From positions 1 through 33,736 of the forward strand of contig JAYPAN010000018.1 in the NCBI GenBank assembly GCA_038123715.1: a stretch of 33,736 bases of DNA. The letters are read 5' to 3'. Positions 1 through 7,585 of this stretch are shown here, one piece after another. Each line of letters starts with the position of its first letter. The stretch's first letter is position 1. This DNA comes from JAYPAN01 sp038123715 (GTDB taxonomy: Bacteria; Pseudomonadota; Alphaproteobacteria; RS24). The notes beneath the pieces are model-generated. The model did not search any database, was not told where the DNA came from, and saw nothing but the letters and a program-made list of their open reading frames with translations. The position numbers were made by a program, and so were the translations under genes.

Positions 1-1340
1 CCACCACCAAGGCCACCCATCAGGTTTTTCATGCCACCCTTGCCGAGTTTTTTCATCATATCGGCCATTTGCCGGTGCATTTTCAGCACGCGATTGACTT
101 CCTGCACCGACGTTCCCGACCCGGCCGCCACCCGCTTTTTGCGGCTGGCATTGAGCAATTTCGGATTATCCTTTTCGGCCTGCGTCATGGAGGACACAAT
201 CGCCGCCTGACGTTTCAGCGCTTTGTCATCCATGCCCATTTCACCCATTTGCGCGGCCTGTTTTTTCAGCTTGCCCATGCCGGGGATAAGCCCCATCACA
301 CCGGCCATGCCGCCCATGCGCTGCATTTGTTTCAACTGCTCGGCCAAATCCTCCAGCGTGAACAGGCCTTTTTTCATCCGCGCCGCCATTTTTTCGGCTT
401 TTTCGGCATCAATGGTTTCGGCGGCTTTTTCGACCAGCCCGACAATATCGCCCATGCCGAGAATCCGGTTGGCCAATCGCGCCGGGTCAAAGATTTCAAG
501 CTTATCCGTGGCTTCGCCAATACCGAGGAATTTGATTGGCACGCCGGTGACATGGCGAATCGACAATGCCGCACCACCGCGCCCATCGCCATCCATACGG
601 GTCAGCATCACACCGGTCAGCGTGACGCGGGCGGCAAATTGCGTCGCGATATTGACCGCTTCCTGGCCGGTCAAACTGTCGGCAACCAGCATCACCTCGC
701 TCGGCTTGGCGGCTTTTTCAATCGCCGCCATTTCCGCCATCAGCGCCTCATCGGCATTGGAACGCCCGGCTGTATCCAGCATGACCACATCAAAACCGCC
801 CAGCCTGGCCGCTTGCATGGCGCGTCCGGCAATATCAACCGCGCGCTGACCCTCGACAATCGGCAAAGTCTCAATATCCAGATTTTCGCCCAGCACTTGT
901 AATTGCTGCATGGCCGCCGGGCGCTGCGTATCCAATGAGGCCATCAGCACTTTGCGGCCTTCCTTGTCACGCAAATGGCGCGCCAGCTTGGCGGTGGAAG
1001 TGGTTTTACCCGAACCTTGCAGGCCGACCATCATAATGGCGGCGGGCGGGGCAACATCAAGTTTAATGGGCGCGGCCTCGCCCAGCATATCGACCAGCGC
1101 ATCATTGACAATTTTAACGACTTGCTGACCCGGCGAGACAGATTTCAGAACTTCCGCCCCAACCGCGCGCGGGCGCACCACATCAAGGAAACTGCGGACG
1201 GCAGGCAGCGCCACATCGGCCTCCAGCAGGGCGTTGCGAATATCAGACAGCGCGGTTTCGACATCTTTTTCAGACAGCGCACCGCGCCGCGTCAGCCGGT
1301 CGAATATCGACCCCAGATTGTCGCTCAGCGTTTCAAACAT
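1..1340 (-). CDS. ffh: Signal recognition particle GTPase Ffh (C-terminus cut by window edge)
   Basis: Ffh is the protein subunit of the signal recognition particle. It binds 4.5S RNA and signal sequences of nascent membrane proteins and docks with FtsY at the inner membrane. I translated the leftward frame from ATG at 1340; it is open to the window edge, giving 446 codons. The N domain starts MFETLSDNLGSIFDRL. The GTPase domain shows G1 GLQGSGKTT (106-114), DTQRPAA (about 137-143), DTAGRS (189-194) and TRMDGDGRGG (247-256). The methionine-rich M domain follows, including a GLIPGMG stretch, and the visible end is glycine/methionine rich. Family members run about 450-520 residues, so little is missing. 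It is divergent from dapF, and its receptor ftsY lies 2.3 kb away. A good promoter lies upstream at 1454-1483. Identity is very secure. Confidence 0.97.
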   Translation of the reverse strand, partial: MFETLSDNLGSIFDRLTRRGALSEKDVETALSDIRNALLEADVALPAVRSFLDVVRPRAVGAEVLKSVSPGQQVVKIVNDALVDMLGEAAPIKLDVAPPAAIMMVGLQGSGKTTSTAKLARHLRDKEGRKVLMASLDTQRPAAMQQLQVLGENLDIETLPIVEGQRAVDIAGRAMQAARLGGFDVVMLDTAGRSNADEALMAEMAAIEKAAKPSEVMLVADSLTGQEAVNIATQFAARVTLTGVMLTRMDGDGRGGAALSIRHVTGVPIKFLGIGEATDKLEIFDPARLANRILGMGDIVGLVEKAAETIDAEKAEKMAARMKKGLFTLEDLAEQLKQMQRMGGMAGVMGLIPGMGKLKKQAAQMGEMGMDDKALKRQAAIVSSMTQAEKDNPKLLNASRKKRVAAGSGTSVQEVNRVLKMHRQMADMMKKLGKGGMKNLMGGLGG

Positions 1341-1453
1341 GCAAAAACTGCCTCAATATCAAATGCGCCCGAGGACGAATATCGTTGTCGGGCGGCAATC
1401 CTGCCCTTTGGGCGCGGACCGGTTCAAATCTCGCTTCATTCAGAAGTGGACGC

Positions 1454-1483
1454 AAAATAGGCGGCTGGCCTGCGAAAGTCAAG
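1454..1483 (-). promoter_or_regulatory. Putative housekeeping sigma promoter of ffh
   Basis: On the minus strand, CTTGAC at 1483-1478 precedes a -10-like TATTTT at 1459-1454. Taking the -35 hexamer as TTGACT (1482-1477), the spacer is exactly 17 bp. This fits the alphaproteobacterial pattern CTTGAC-N17-CTATWT well. Transcription would start near 1447 and leave a leader of about 107 nt before the ffh ATG. No strong hairpin was noticed in that leader. Confidence 0.6.
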
Positions 1484-1524
1484 ACAGGCTGGCGTGTTGT
1501 GTGCCAAGCGCCTATATAGAGCCT

Positions 1525-2424
1525 ATGAGAGATGAAATGAGAGTTGTTGAAACAGACGCGGCGCGACCGGCCAGCTTTGCTTTTTCCAAAATGAACGGGC
1601 TGGGCAATGATTTCGTCATCCTTGATGCGCGCCCGAATGGCCTGTCCCTGCCGCCCGACACTGTGCGGCAGCTGGCGGCGCGCGACAACCCCATCACCCA
1701 AGGCTGCGACCAGCTTCTTATCATCCAGCCGCCGCGCGAGGCCGGTGATATTTTCATGCAGATTTTCAATGCTGATGGCAGCGAAGCGCAGGCTTGCGGC
1801 AATGGCACGCGGGCGGTCGCCGCTTGGCTGGCCGACCGCGACGGCAGGGCGCACAGCACGATTGATACGCTTGGCGGGCTTTTGGCCTGTGGGGTGGACG
1901 CGGACGGCGCGGTTAATGTGACTATGGGACAGCCGCGCTTTGGCTGGCAGGAGATACCGCTGGCGCGCGCGGTTGACGATACGGCGCGGGTAATCCTGCA
2001 TCCGGCCTTGCCGCCCGCTTTTCTGGTTAATATCGGCAATCCGCATGCCGTGTTTCTGCTCGACGCAAACAGCGATTTGGAAAGCCTTGCCCGCCAATAT
2101 GGCGCGGCGCTGGAATGTCACGAATTATTCCCTGAAAAAGCCAATATCGGCTTTGCCCGCCCCCGTGATAATGGCAAAAAAGGCGATAATCATGCGCTGC
2201 ATTTGCGCGTCTGGGAGCGCGGCGCGGGTTTAACCAAAGCCTGCGGGTCGGGGGCGTGCGCCGCCGCCATTGCCGCCATCGCCATTGGCGGGTTTGACGC
2301 GGAACGGGTTGATGTGCATCAGCCAATGGGCATTGTGCAGGTCAGCCGGTCGGAGGCCGGGCGCGGTGACGTGCATATGCGCGGGCCCACCACATTTGAG
2401 TTTGACGGCGAGGTATCGCTGTGA
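1525..2424 (+). CDS. dapF: Diaminopimelate epimerase
   Basis: DapF interconverts LL- and meso-diaminopimelate, the last step before lysine and the source of the peptidoglycan cross-linking residue. It is a cytosolic, cofactor-independent two-cysteine racemase. The start at 1525 gives 299 residues, close to the family's 275-295. The N-terminus carries FSKMNGLGNDFVILDA. The two catalytic cysteines are visible as QACGNGTRA (Cys91) and KACGSGACAA (Cys240). The frame is open far upstream to 1234, but that part overlaps the ffh leader and N-terminus on the other strand and is not DapF-like. ATG 1537 is an alternative start with the purine-rich GAGAG just before it. A TATATA box at 1513-1518 sits about 7 bp before ATG 1525, so the message may be nearly leaderless. 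It overlaps mtaB by 4 bp. Confidence 0.96.
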   Translation: MRDEMRVVETDAARPASFAFSKMNGLGNDFVILDARPNGLSLPPDTVRQLAARDNPITQGCDQLLIIQPPREAGDIFMQIFNADGSEAQACGNGTRAVAAWLADRDGRAHSTIDTLGGLLACGVDADGAVNVTMGQPRFGWQEIPLARAVDDTARVILHPALPPAFLVNIGNPHAVFLLDANSDLESLARQYGAALECHELFPEKANIGFARPRDNGKKGDNHALHLRVWERGAGLTKACGSGACAAAIAAIAIGGFDAERVDVHQPMGIVQVSRSEAGRGDVHMRGPTTFEFDGEVSL

Positions 2425-3689
2425 GCGTGAAAGTGGAAAATTTCGGCTGTCGGTTGAATGCGCTGGAAGGCGATATTGCCGCCGCCATGGCCGAGCGCGC
2501 CGGTGTGCAAAATGCCACTATTATCAATGGCTGTGCGGTGACCGGCGAGGCTATGCGGCAAGCCCGTCAAGCCGCGCGCAAGGCCAAAAACGCCGCGCCC
2601 GACGGGCAGGTGATTGTTACCGGCTGTGCGGCACAAACCGATGCGGCGCAATTTACCGCCATGCCGGAAGTTGACCGCGTGCTTGGCAATGCCGAAAAGC
2701 TGACCGAGACAGCATGGGCGGGCAAGGATAATGCTGTCGGCGATATCATGCAGGCCACACGCGCCCAGACATTGCCTAATGTGGCGCAAGCGGCGCGCGC
2801 GCGTGCCTTTGTGCAAGTGCAGACCGGCTGCGACCATCGCTGCACTTTTTGTATCATCCCGTTTGGCCGCGGCAATGCGCGCTCCGTGCCGGTTGATGAG
2901 GTGGTGGCACAATGCCAAAGGCTGGTCGCTGAAGGGCATAATGAAATTGTGCTGACCGGCGTTGATGTCACCAGCTATGGGCCGGATATTGGGGAGGCGG
3001 GTCTGGGTTCGCTGGTGCGCGCCATACTCGCCCGTGTGCCGGAATTGCCGCGCCTGCGCCTGTCTTCGATTGATGCGGTCGAAATTGACAAGGGTTTGCT
3101 GGATATTGTGCTGCATGAGGAACGGTTAATGCCGCATCTGCATCTTTCCCTGCAAGCCGGTGACAATATGATTTTGAAACGCATGAAGCGCCGCCATACG
3201 CGCGAGGAAGCGATTGGCTTTTGCGACCATGTGGCAAAGCAAAGGCCGGATGTCACTTTCGGCGCCGATATTATTGCCGGTTTCCCGACCGAGACCGACG
3301 CCATGTTTGAAAACTCGCTGGCACTGGTCGCCGATTGCAATCTGGTCTGGCTGCATGTGTTTCCGTTTTCACCGCGCCCCGGCACACCGGCAGCGCGCAT
3401 GCCGCAAATAAACGGCGCGACCATTAAGGCGCGCGCGGCGCAATTGCGCGCGGCAGGTGACCGCCAACGCAGCGCATGGCTGGACGGGCAGATTGGCAAA
3501 ACCCTGTCCGTGCTGGTTGAACAATCCCGCCCGGCGCAAGGCCAACGCCCTGCCCTGTGGCAAGGGCGCAGCGAAAGTTTTGCCCGCATTGACTGGCCGG
3601 AAGCGGATGCCCCCCACGCGCAAGGCCAGATTGTTGACGTGACGATTGACGGGCATGACGGCCACGGCTTGCAGGGGCATTTGGCATGA
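2421..3689 (+). CDS. mtaB: tRNA (t6A37) methylthiotransferase, MtaB type
   Basis: This radical-SAM methylthiotransferase adds a methylthio group to N6-threonylcarbamoyladenosine at tRNA position 37. The 422-residue protein has the three-part family layout. The N-terminal UPF0004 domain contributes Cys10 (FGCRLN), Cys38 (NGCAV) and Cys69 (TGCAAQ) for one 4Fe-4S cluster. The radical-SAM core has CDHRCTFC with Cys137, Cys141 and Cys144. A C-terminal TRAM-like segment follows from about 355. The FGCRLNALEG start and CIIPFGRG after the cluster favour MtaB over MiaB or RimO. The start is GTG at 2421, overlapping the dapF stop (GTGA), with GAGG at 2410-2413 as ribosome site. The stop overlaps the ftsY ATG, so dapF, mtaB and ftsY are probably translationally coupled. 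Confidence 0.93.
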   Translation: MSVKVENFGCRLNALEGDIAAAMAERAGVQNATIINGCAVTGEAMRQARQAARKAKNAAPDGQVIVTGCAAQTDAAQFTAMPEVDRVLGNAEKLTETAWAGKDNAVGDIMQATRAQTLPNVAQAARARAFVQVQTGCDHRCTFCIIPFGRGNARSVPVDEVVAQCQRLVAEGHNEIVLTGVDVTSYGPDIGEAGLGSLVRAILARVPELPRLRLSSIDAVEIDKGLLDIVLHEERLMPHLHLSLQAGDNMILKRMKRRHTREEAIGFCDHVAKQRPDVTFGADIIAGFPTETDAMFENSLALVADCNLVWLHVFPFSPRPGTPAARMPQINGATIKARAAQLRAAGDRQRSAWLDGQIGKTLSVLVEQSRPAQGQRPALWQGRSESFARIDWPEADAPHAQGQIVDVTIDGHDGHGLQGHLA

Positions 3690-4621
3690 GTTTGTTTCAG
3701 CGTTTGCGCGACGGGCTAAGCCGTTCCAGCAAATCGCTGGGCAGTGGGCTGGGCAGCTTGCTCGGCGGCGGGCGGCTGTCGGCTGACCGGCTGGATGAAT
3801 TGGAAGAGGTGCTGATTGGTGCCGATTTGGGCGTGCGGGCCGCCGCCGATATCACTGCCCGCATGAAAGCCCATAAAGGATTGGGCGGGTTGGATGATGC
3901 CGGTTTGCGCCGCGCGCTGGCCGATGAAATCACGGCCCTGCTTGCGCCGGTGAGCGCGCCTTTCAGCCTGCCCGCCGCGCGCCCTGCCATTATTTTAATG
4001 GCCGGTGTCAATGGCGCGGGCAAAACAACAACAATCGGCAAGCTAGCGCAACGCTTTCAAGCCGAAGGCAAAACCGTCATGCTGGCGGCTTGCGACACAT
4101 TCCGCGCCGCCGCCGGTGAACAATTGGCCGTATGGGGCGCGCGCGCCAATGTGCCGGTGGTCAGCGGCGCGCCAGGCACGGATGCGGCCGGGCTGGCTTT
4201 TGAGGCGGTGCAAAAAGCACAAGCCGAAAATATCGACGTGTTGCTGGTGGATACGGCAGGGCGCTTGCAGAATAATGACGGCCTGATGGCCGAGCTTGAA
4301 AAAATCATCCGCGTCATGCGTAAGCTGATGCCGGAAGCGCCCCATGCCTCGCTGCTGGTGCTGGATGCAACTGTCGGGCAGAACGCGGTGCGCCAAGCCG
4401 AAGTGTTTCTCGAAAAAGCCGCCATTACCGGCCTGATTGTCACCAAGCTGGATGGCACGGCGCGCGGTGGCGGGCTAGTGCCGGTCGCGATGAAGCTCAA
4501 TCTGCCAGTCTATTTTATCGGCGTTGGTGAACAGGCCGAGGATTTGCAAACCTTTAATGCCGCCGAATTTGCCACCGCCCTGACCGGTGCGGATATGGCG
4601 CAAAGTGAAAAGGAAGCATGA
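3686..4621 (+). CDS. ftsY: Signal recognition particle receptor FtsY
   Basis: FtsY is the membrane-associated GTPase that receives Ffh-ribosome complexes and hands them to the translocon. The 311-residue protein consists of a short Gly/Ser-rich, basic N-terminus (MSLFQRLRDGLSRSSKSLGS), an N domain, and a GTPase domain with GVNGAGKTT (107-115), DTFRAAAGEQ, DTAGRLQNN (189-197) and TKLDGTARGG (253-262). The long acidic A domain of E. coli FtsY is absent, as is common in alphaproteobacteria; membrane contact would depend on the N-terminal amphipathic segment. The ATG overlaps the mtaB stop by 4 bp (ATGA). A purine-rich AAGGAAG near its 3' end serves ispZ downstream. Finding ftsY close to ffh means both protein partners of targeting sit in one locus. 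Confidence 0.97.
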   Translation: MSLFQRLRDGLSRSSKSLGSGLGSLLGGGRLSADRLDELEEVLIGADLGVRAAADITARMKAHKGLGGLDDAGLRRALADEITALLAPVSAPFSLPAARPAIILMAGVNGAGKTTTIGKLAQRFQAEGKTVMLAACDTFRAAAGEQLAVWGARANVPVVSGAPGTDAAGLAFEAVQKAQAENIDVLLVDTAGRLQNNDGLMAELEKIIRVMRKLMPEAPHASLLVLDATVGQNAVRQAEVFLEKAAITGLIVTKLDGTARGGGLVPVAMKLNLPVYFIGVGEQAEDLQTFNAAEFATALTGADMAQSEKEA

Positions 4622-4622
4622 C

Positions 4623-5222
4623 ATGGCAGGTTGGCGCAAAACGGCGGAAGAGTTCGGGCCATTGCTGGTCTTTTTCATTCTCAATGCGCGCGGCGCGCAA
4701 TGGTTTGGCCTGCCCGAAAGCCAAAGCCTGTTTGTCGCCACGGGCGGCTTTATGGTAGCGCTGGCAGTCGCCATTGGCCTGACACTGGCACGCGGCGAAC
4801 GCCCCAATAATATGACGCTGTTTTCGGGCGGCTTTGTTTTTATCTTTGGTGGCATCACCCTGTTTTTGCAGGATGAGCGCTTTATCAAAATCAAGCCGAC
4901 ACTAGTCTATTTGCTGTTCGCCGCAATTTTGGGTGTCGGTCTGGCGCGCGGGCAATCTTATCTGCAAAGGCTGATGGGCAATATGCTGCCGCTTGACCAA
5001 GCTGGCTGGCTGCGCCTGACACGGCGTTGGGCGCTGTTTTTCGTTTTTCTGGCTGGCGTCAATGAGCTGGTCTGGCGCACCCAGTCAACCGATGTCTGGG
5101 TCAATTTCAAAGTATTCGGCATTTTGCCCCTGACATTTTTATTCATGGCTGTGCAATTGCCGTTAATGCGCCAGCATTTGCCGGATGGATTTCTCGACGC
5201 GCCGGAAGAAAACAAAGATTAG
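4623..5222 (+). CDS. ispZ: Inner-membrane septation protein IspZ/YciB family
   Basis: This 199-residue polytopic membrane protein belongs to the septation protein A (IspZ/YciB) family, linked to cell-envelope integrity and septation. The N-terminus AEEFGPLLVFFILNARG matches the family start. The later stretch has five or so hydrophobic helices, with the typical FVFIFGGITL and the aromatic/charged loop NELVWRTQSTDVWVNFK near residues 145-165. I chose ATG 4623 because AAGGAAG lies at 4610-4616, six bases upstream; the frame is open further up to 4587, inside ftsY. It begins one base after the ftsY stop, so it is the last gene of the dapF operon. Its stop (TAG) overlaps the stop of the convergent DUF2332 gene by 4 bp, leaving no space for a terminator. 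Confidence 0.92.
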   Translation: MAGWRKTAEEFGPLLVFFILNARGAQWFGLPESQSLFVATGGFMVALAVAIGLTLARGERPNNMTLFSGGFVFIFGGITLFLQDERFIKIKPTLVYLLFAAILGVGLARGQSYLQRLMGNMLPLDQAGWLRLTRRWALFFVFLAGVNELVWRTQSTDVWVNFKVFGILPLTFLFMAVQLPLMRQHLPDGFLDAPEENKD

Positions 5223-6292
5223 GCGGCAAAATCTGCCCAAGCGCCATGCGGGTGACACACAGCCAAACGGGTTTTTTGCACCGCACCACCCTGCCATAAA
5301 TCATATTCCAGCACCGCTTCATGATCCATGCGGTCAACATCCATCCGCAACCAGGCAAGCGGCCTGTCGGGCGAAGCGGTTTCCGCCGCCTGTTCAAAAC
5401 TCGATTCCACCGCCATGCGCTGCGACACATTGAGATAGGGCCAGACCAGCGAGTGAAACAGAACAGTTGTTTCACCGGCAGGGCGCTGCATAATTTGTGC
5501 CGCCACCCAACCGGCAGCGTCGGCGCGGTCAATCACTGGCACCTGACCCTTTAACGCAGCCAAAGCCTGTTTTTGCCGGTCGGCGCGTTGCGCCATGTCG
5601 CCCCAAATATAAGAGGCCATGCGGCGGCGCGCCGTCGCATCACCCAAATCTATCGGAAATAAATCGCAGCCGCGCCGGTCGCTCACCTCAATGGCCTGTG
5701 CCATTTGCGGCGCTTGCCCCCGCCATTGCGCGGCAATGGTCAGCGGACTATTGGCATCGCCCCAATTCAGCGCCGCCTTGTCAGTTTCAATCTTATAGCG
5801 GAAATGGTCGAAAAACAGATTGAGACCGGCGCTGGCGCCAATCTCGCGCAATCGAAGCGGCAAGCCGGTTTGGCGAGCAATTTCTGAAAATCCGGCCAGC
5901 AAAACTGCGGCGCGTCCGGCCTCATTGGTTTGCGGCGCGCTGCGTAAAAACCGCCGCGCGGCGGCTTCTTGAGCCGTCAGACAGCCTATCGCCGCCTGCC
6001 ACAAAGCAACCGCATCAGACGGCGCAAACAGGCCACCGCAAGTTTCATAAAATTGCGCCAGCTCCGGCGCGTCACCGGCCAAAGCCTGGTCATGAAAAAA
6101 ACCGGCCAGACGCAATGGCACATTTTCATCAAGCGGGTCACCGGCCCAGCCGCGCAGCAAATGAGCGACCGGCCCATTGGCGGCAAAGTCATCCCTTGCG
6201 CCGCGCAGCAAAGCCGCCGTCAGGGGTGAGCCGAGCTTTTCGCAGGCCTCTACCTGCACCCGAAAAGCCGAGAGAATATGCTTGTCAGCCAT
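5219..6292 (-). CDS. DUF2332 family protein
   Basis: This is a 357-residue soluble protein of the DUF2332 family, which has no established function that I know. Recognition rests on the overall pattern: an N-terminal helical part (FRVQVEACEKLGSPLTAALL), the REIGASAGLNLFFD segment near the middle, which resembles a glycine-rich SAM/nucleotide-binding loop, and a C-terminal part with TTVLFHSLVWPYL and a proline/tryptophan-rich end. ATG 6292 is the natural start: it overlaps the end of the NUDIX gene by 8 bp, whereas the longer open frame up to 6577 only reads the NUDIX gene out of phase. It is the last gene of the leftward ccm run. A methyltransferase-like fold is possible but is only inference. 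Confidence 0.85.
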   Translation of the reverse strand: MADKHILSAFRVQVEACEKLGSPLTAALLRGARDDFAANGPVAHLLRGWAGDPLDENVPLRLAGFFHDQALAGDAPELAQFYETCGGLFAPSDAVALWQAAIGCLTAQEAAARRFLRSAPQTNEAGRAAVLLAGFSEIARQTGLPLRLREIGASAGLNLFFDHFRYKIETDKAALNWGDANSPLTIAAQWRGQAPQMAQAIEVSDRRGCDLFPIDLGDATARRRMASYIWGDMAQRADRQKQALAALKGQVPVIDRADAAGWVAAQIMQRPAGETTVLFHSLVWPYLNVSQRMAVESSFEQAAETASPDRPLAWLRMDVDRMDHEAVLEYDLWQGGAVQKTRLAVCHPHGAWADFAA

Positions 6293-6878
6293 CGCTATAG
6301 CGCCGCGCCAAATCCTCAAAACCGGGGGTTGTCGTCCAGTCCTCCGGCTCACTGAAAGGGGCAAAAGCCGCCGCCTCGCGGGTCTGGTGATAATGCTGTA
6401 ACGCCCAATAGACGCTTGGAAAGGCCAATTCTTTCCAAGGTATTTCGTCCCAGCCCAGCAACGCGACTTCCTCGCTTTCAGGCCCGGCGGCGATATCGGG
6501 CGAGACAAGCTGCGCGCGATAAAATATCTGCACTTGGCTGATGCGCGCGACATTGTAAATGCCGATAAGCGCATCAATCTCTACCTTGGCTTGCGCCTCC
6601 TCAAAGGCTTCGCGCGCCGCCCCTTCGGCAATGGTTTCCTGTTGCTCCATAAATCCGGCGGGCAATGTCCAAAACCCGCGACGCGGCTCAATGGCGCGGC
6701 GGCACATCAAGATTTTATCTTCCCAAACCGCCACCACACCGGCGACAATTTTCGGGTTTACATAATTTATCAGCCCGCAATGGTCGCAAATGCCGCGCGT
6801 GATGCTGTCATCATGCGGCGTGCGCTGGGTGAAAGAGGGTTTTTTTTGATAGCTGCGCGATTTATCCTGAAATGTCAT
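6285..6878 (-). CDS. NUDIX hydrolase with N-terminal CxxC knuckle
   Basis: This enzyme probably hydrolyses a nucleoside diphosphate linked to another moiety; the substrate cannot be read from sequence. The 197-residue protein has a single CDHC knuckle (Cys31, Cys34) followed by GLINYVNPKIVAGVVAV, as in zinc-ribbon NUDIX proteins. The Nudix box runs from Gly75 to about residue 97: GFMEQQETIAEGAAREAFEE keeps the catalytic REAFEE core, but the later conserved Gly is Gln. Only one CxxC pair is visible, so a complete four-cysteine zinc ribbon is not evident. ATG 6878 is chosen because the protein then starts MTFQDKSRSY; the frame is open to 6974 inside ccmG. It overlaps ccmG by 17 bp and the DUF2332 gene by 8 bp. 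Confidence 0.9.
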   Translation of the reverse strand: MTFQDKSRSYQKKPSFTQRTPHDDSITRGICDHCGLINYVNPKIVAGVVAVWEDKILMCRRAIEPRRGFWTLPAGFMEQQETIAEGAAREAFEEAQAKVEIDALIGIYNVARISQVQIFYRAQLVSPDIAAGPESEEVALLGWDEIPWKELAFPSVYWALQHYHQTREAAAFAPFSEPEDWTTTPGFEDLARRYSDG

Positions 6879-7461
6879 CCGGCTTTTCCTCTTGCTTGGT
6901 CTGCTCTCCAGCGGCACGACCGATAAGCGGCAGAATATCATTATTCCATATGTCTGACGAGAGGGGGCCGACATGGCGGGTCAACAGCGTGCCATCGGCG
7001 TCCAGCACAAAAGTTTCCGGCACACCATAAACGCCCAAATCAATCGCCACACCGCCTGTCCGGTCAACCCCGATTTTACGATAGGGATTGCCAAGCCGCG
7101 CCAGAAACCCGCGCGCCGCTTTCGGCGCGTCTTTATAATTCAGCCCGTAAATCGCAATACCTTGCTCGGCCAGCGCCATCAATAGCGGGTGTTCGTCGCG
7201 GCAAGGCGCACACCAGCTCGCCCAAACATTGAGCAGCAAGACATTGCCGCTTGCCAAATCGGCATGAGCCAAACCAGCTTCGGTTTCATTCAAAGGTGGC
7301 AAGGAAAAAGCGGGTAGCGGCTTTCCTTGATAGGCGCTTGGCAGCCGCGTCGGGTCGCCCATAAACAGGCCAGTGAAAAACAGCGCAAACAAAATAAGGA
7401 CAAGCGCCAAGGGCAACCAGCGCAACACGCTTACCCGACCCTTTGTCGGCTCACTGCTCAT
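6862..7461 (-). CDS. ccmG: Thiol:disulfide interchange protein CcmG (DsbE)
   Basis: CcmG is a membrane-anchored periplasmic thioredoxin that keeps apocytochrome c heme-binding cysteines reduced before heme ligation. The 199-residue product has an N-terminal anchor (about residues 14-34, LRWLPLALVLILFALFFTG), then a thioredoxin fold with the active site WASWCAPC (WCAPC at 83-87), and the cis-proline region YGVPETFVLD. ATG 7461 gives a normal length; the open frame upstream to 7581 lies over ccmD. It overlaps ccmD by 11 bp and the NUDIX gene by 17 bp, so the genes form one leftward transcript. Confidence 0.95.
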   Translation of the reverse strand: MSSEPTKGRVSVLRWLPLALVLILFALFFTGLFMGDPTRLPSAYQGKPLPAFSLPPLNETEAGLAHADLASGNVLLLNVWASWCAPCRDEHPLLMALAEQGIAIYGLNYKDAPKAARGFLARLGNPYRKIGVDRTGGVAIDLGVYGVPETFVLDADGTLLTRHVGPLSSDIWNNDILPLIGRAAGEQTKQEEKPDDISG

Positions 7462-7585
7462 CAGTCTCGTCTGCCGCAGCGCATTGGCGACGCGCGCGCT
7501 GCAAGCCATACAGGCTGACCCCGGCCAGCGCAGCAAGCGCCAGAAAAGTGATGCCATAGCTGGCATAAATGTAAAAATCATACAT
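7451..7585 (-). CDS. ccmD: Heme exporter protein CcmD (small membrane protein)
   Basis: This short gene encodes 44 residues starting MYDFYIYASYGITFL, with one transmembrane helix (about residues 9-28), then a basic segment (LQRARRQ) and an acidic tail. That is the standard shape of CcmD, the small subunit that helps release heme-loaded CcmE from the CcmABC complex. Position confirms it: it sits between ccmC and ccmG, starts inside the end of ccmC (8-bp overlap) and its TGA lies inside the start of ccmG (11-bp overlap). I found it by reading the gap between the two larger genes. Confidence 0.9.
   Translation of the reverse strand: MYDFYIYASYGITFLALAALAGVSLYGLQRARRQCAAADETDEQ

Noticed and set aside
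69..902. 277-residue open frame on the plus strand
   Set aside because: It is antisense to ffh, has a His/Arg-rich low-information composition and matches no family; ffh on the other strand is unambiguous.
1333..2121. 262-residue minus-strand frame across dapF and its upstream region
   Set aside because: It overlaps dapF, whose catalytic cysteines are clear, and resembles no family.
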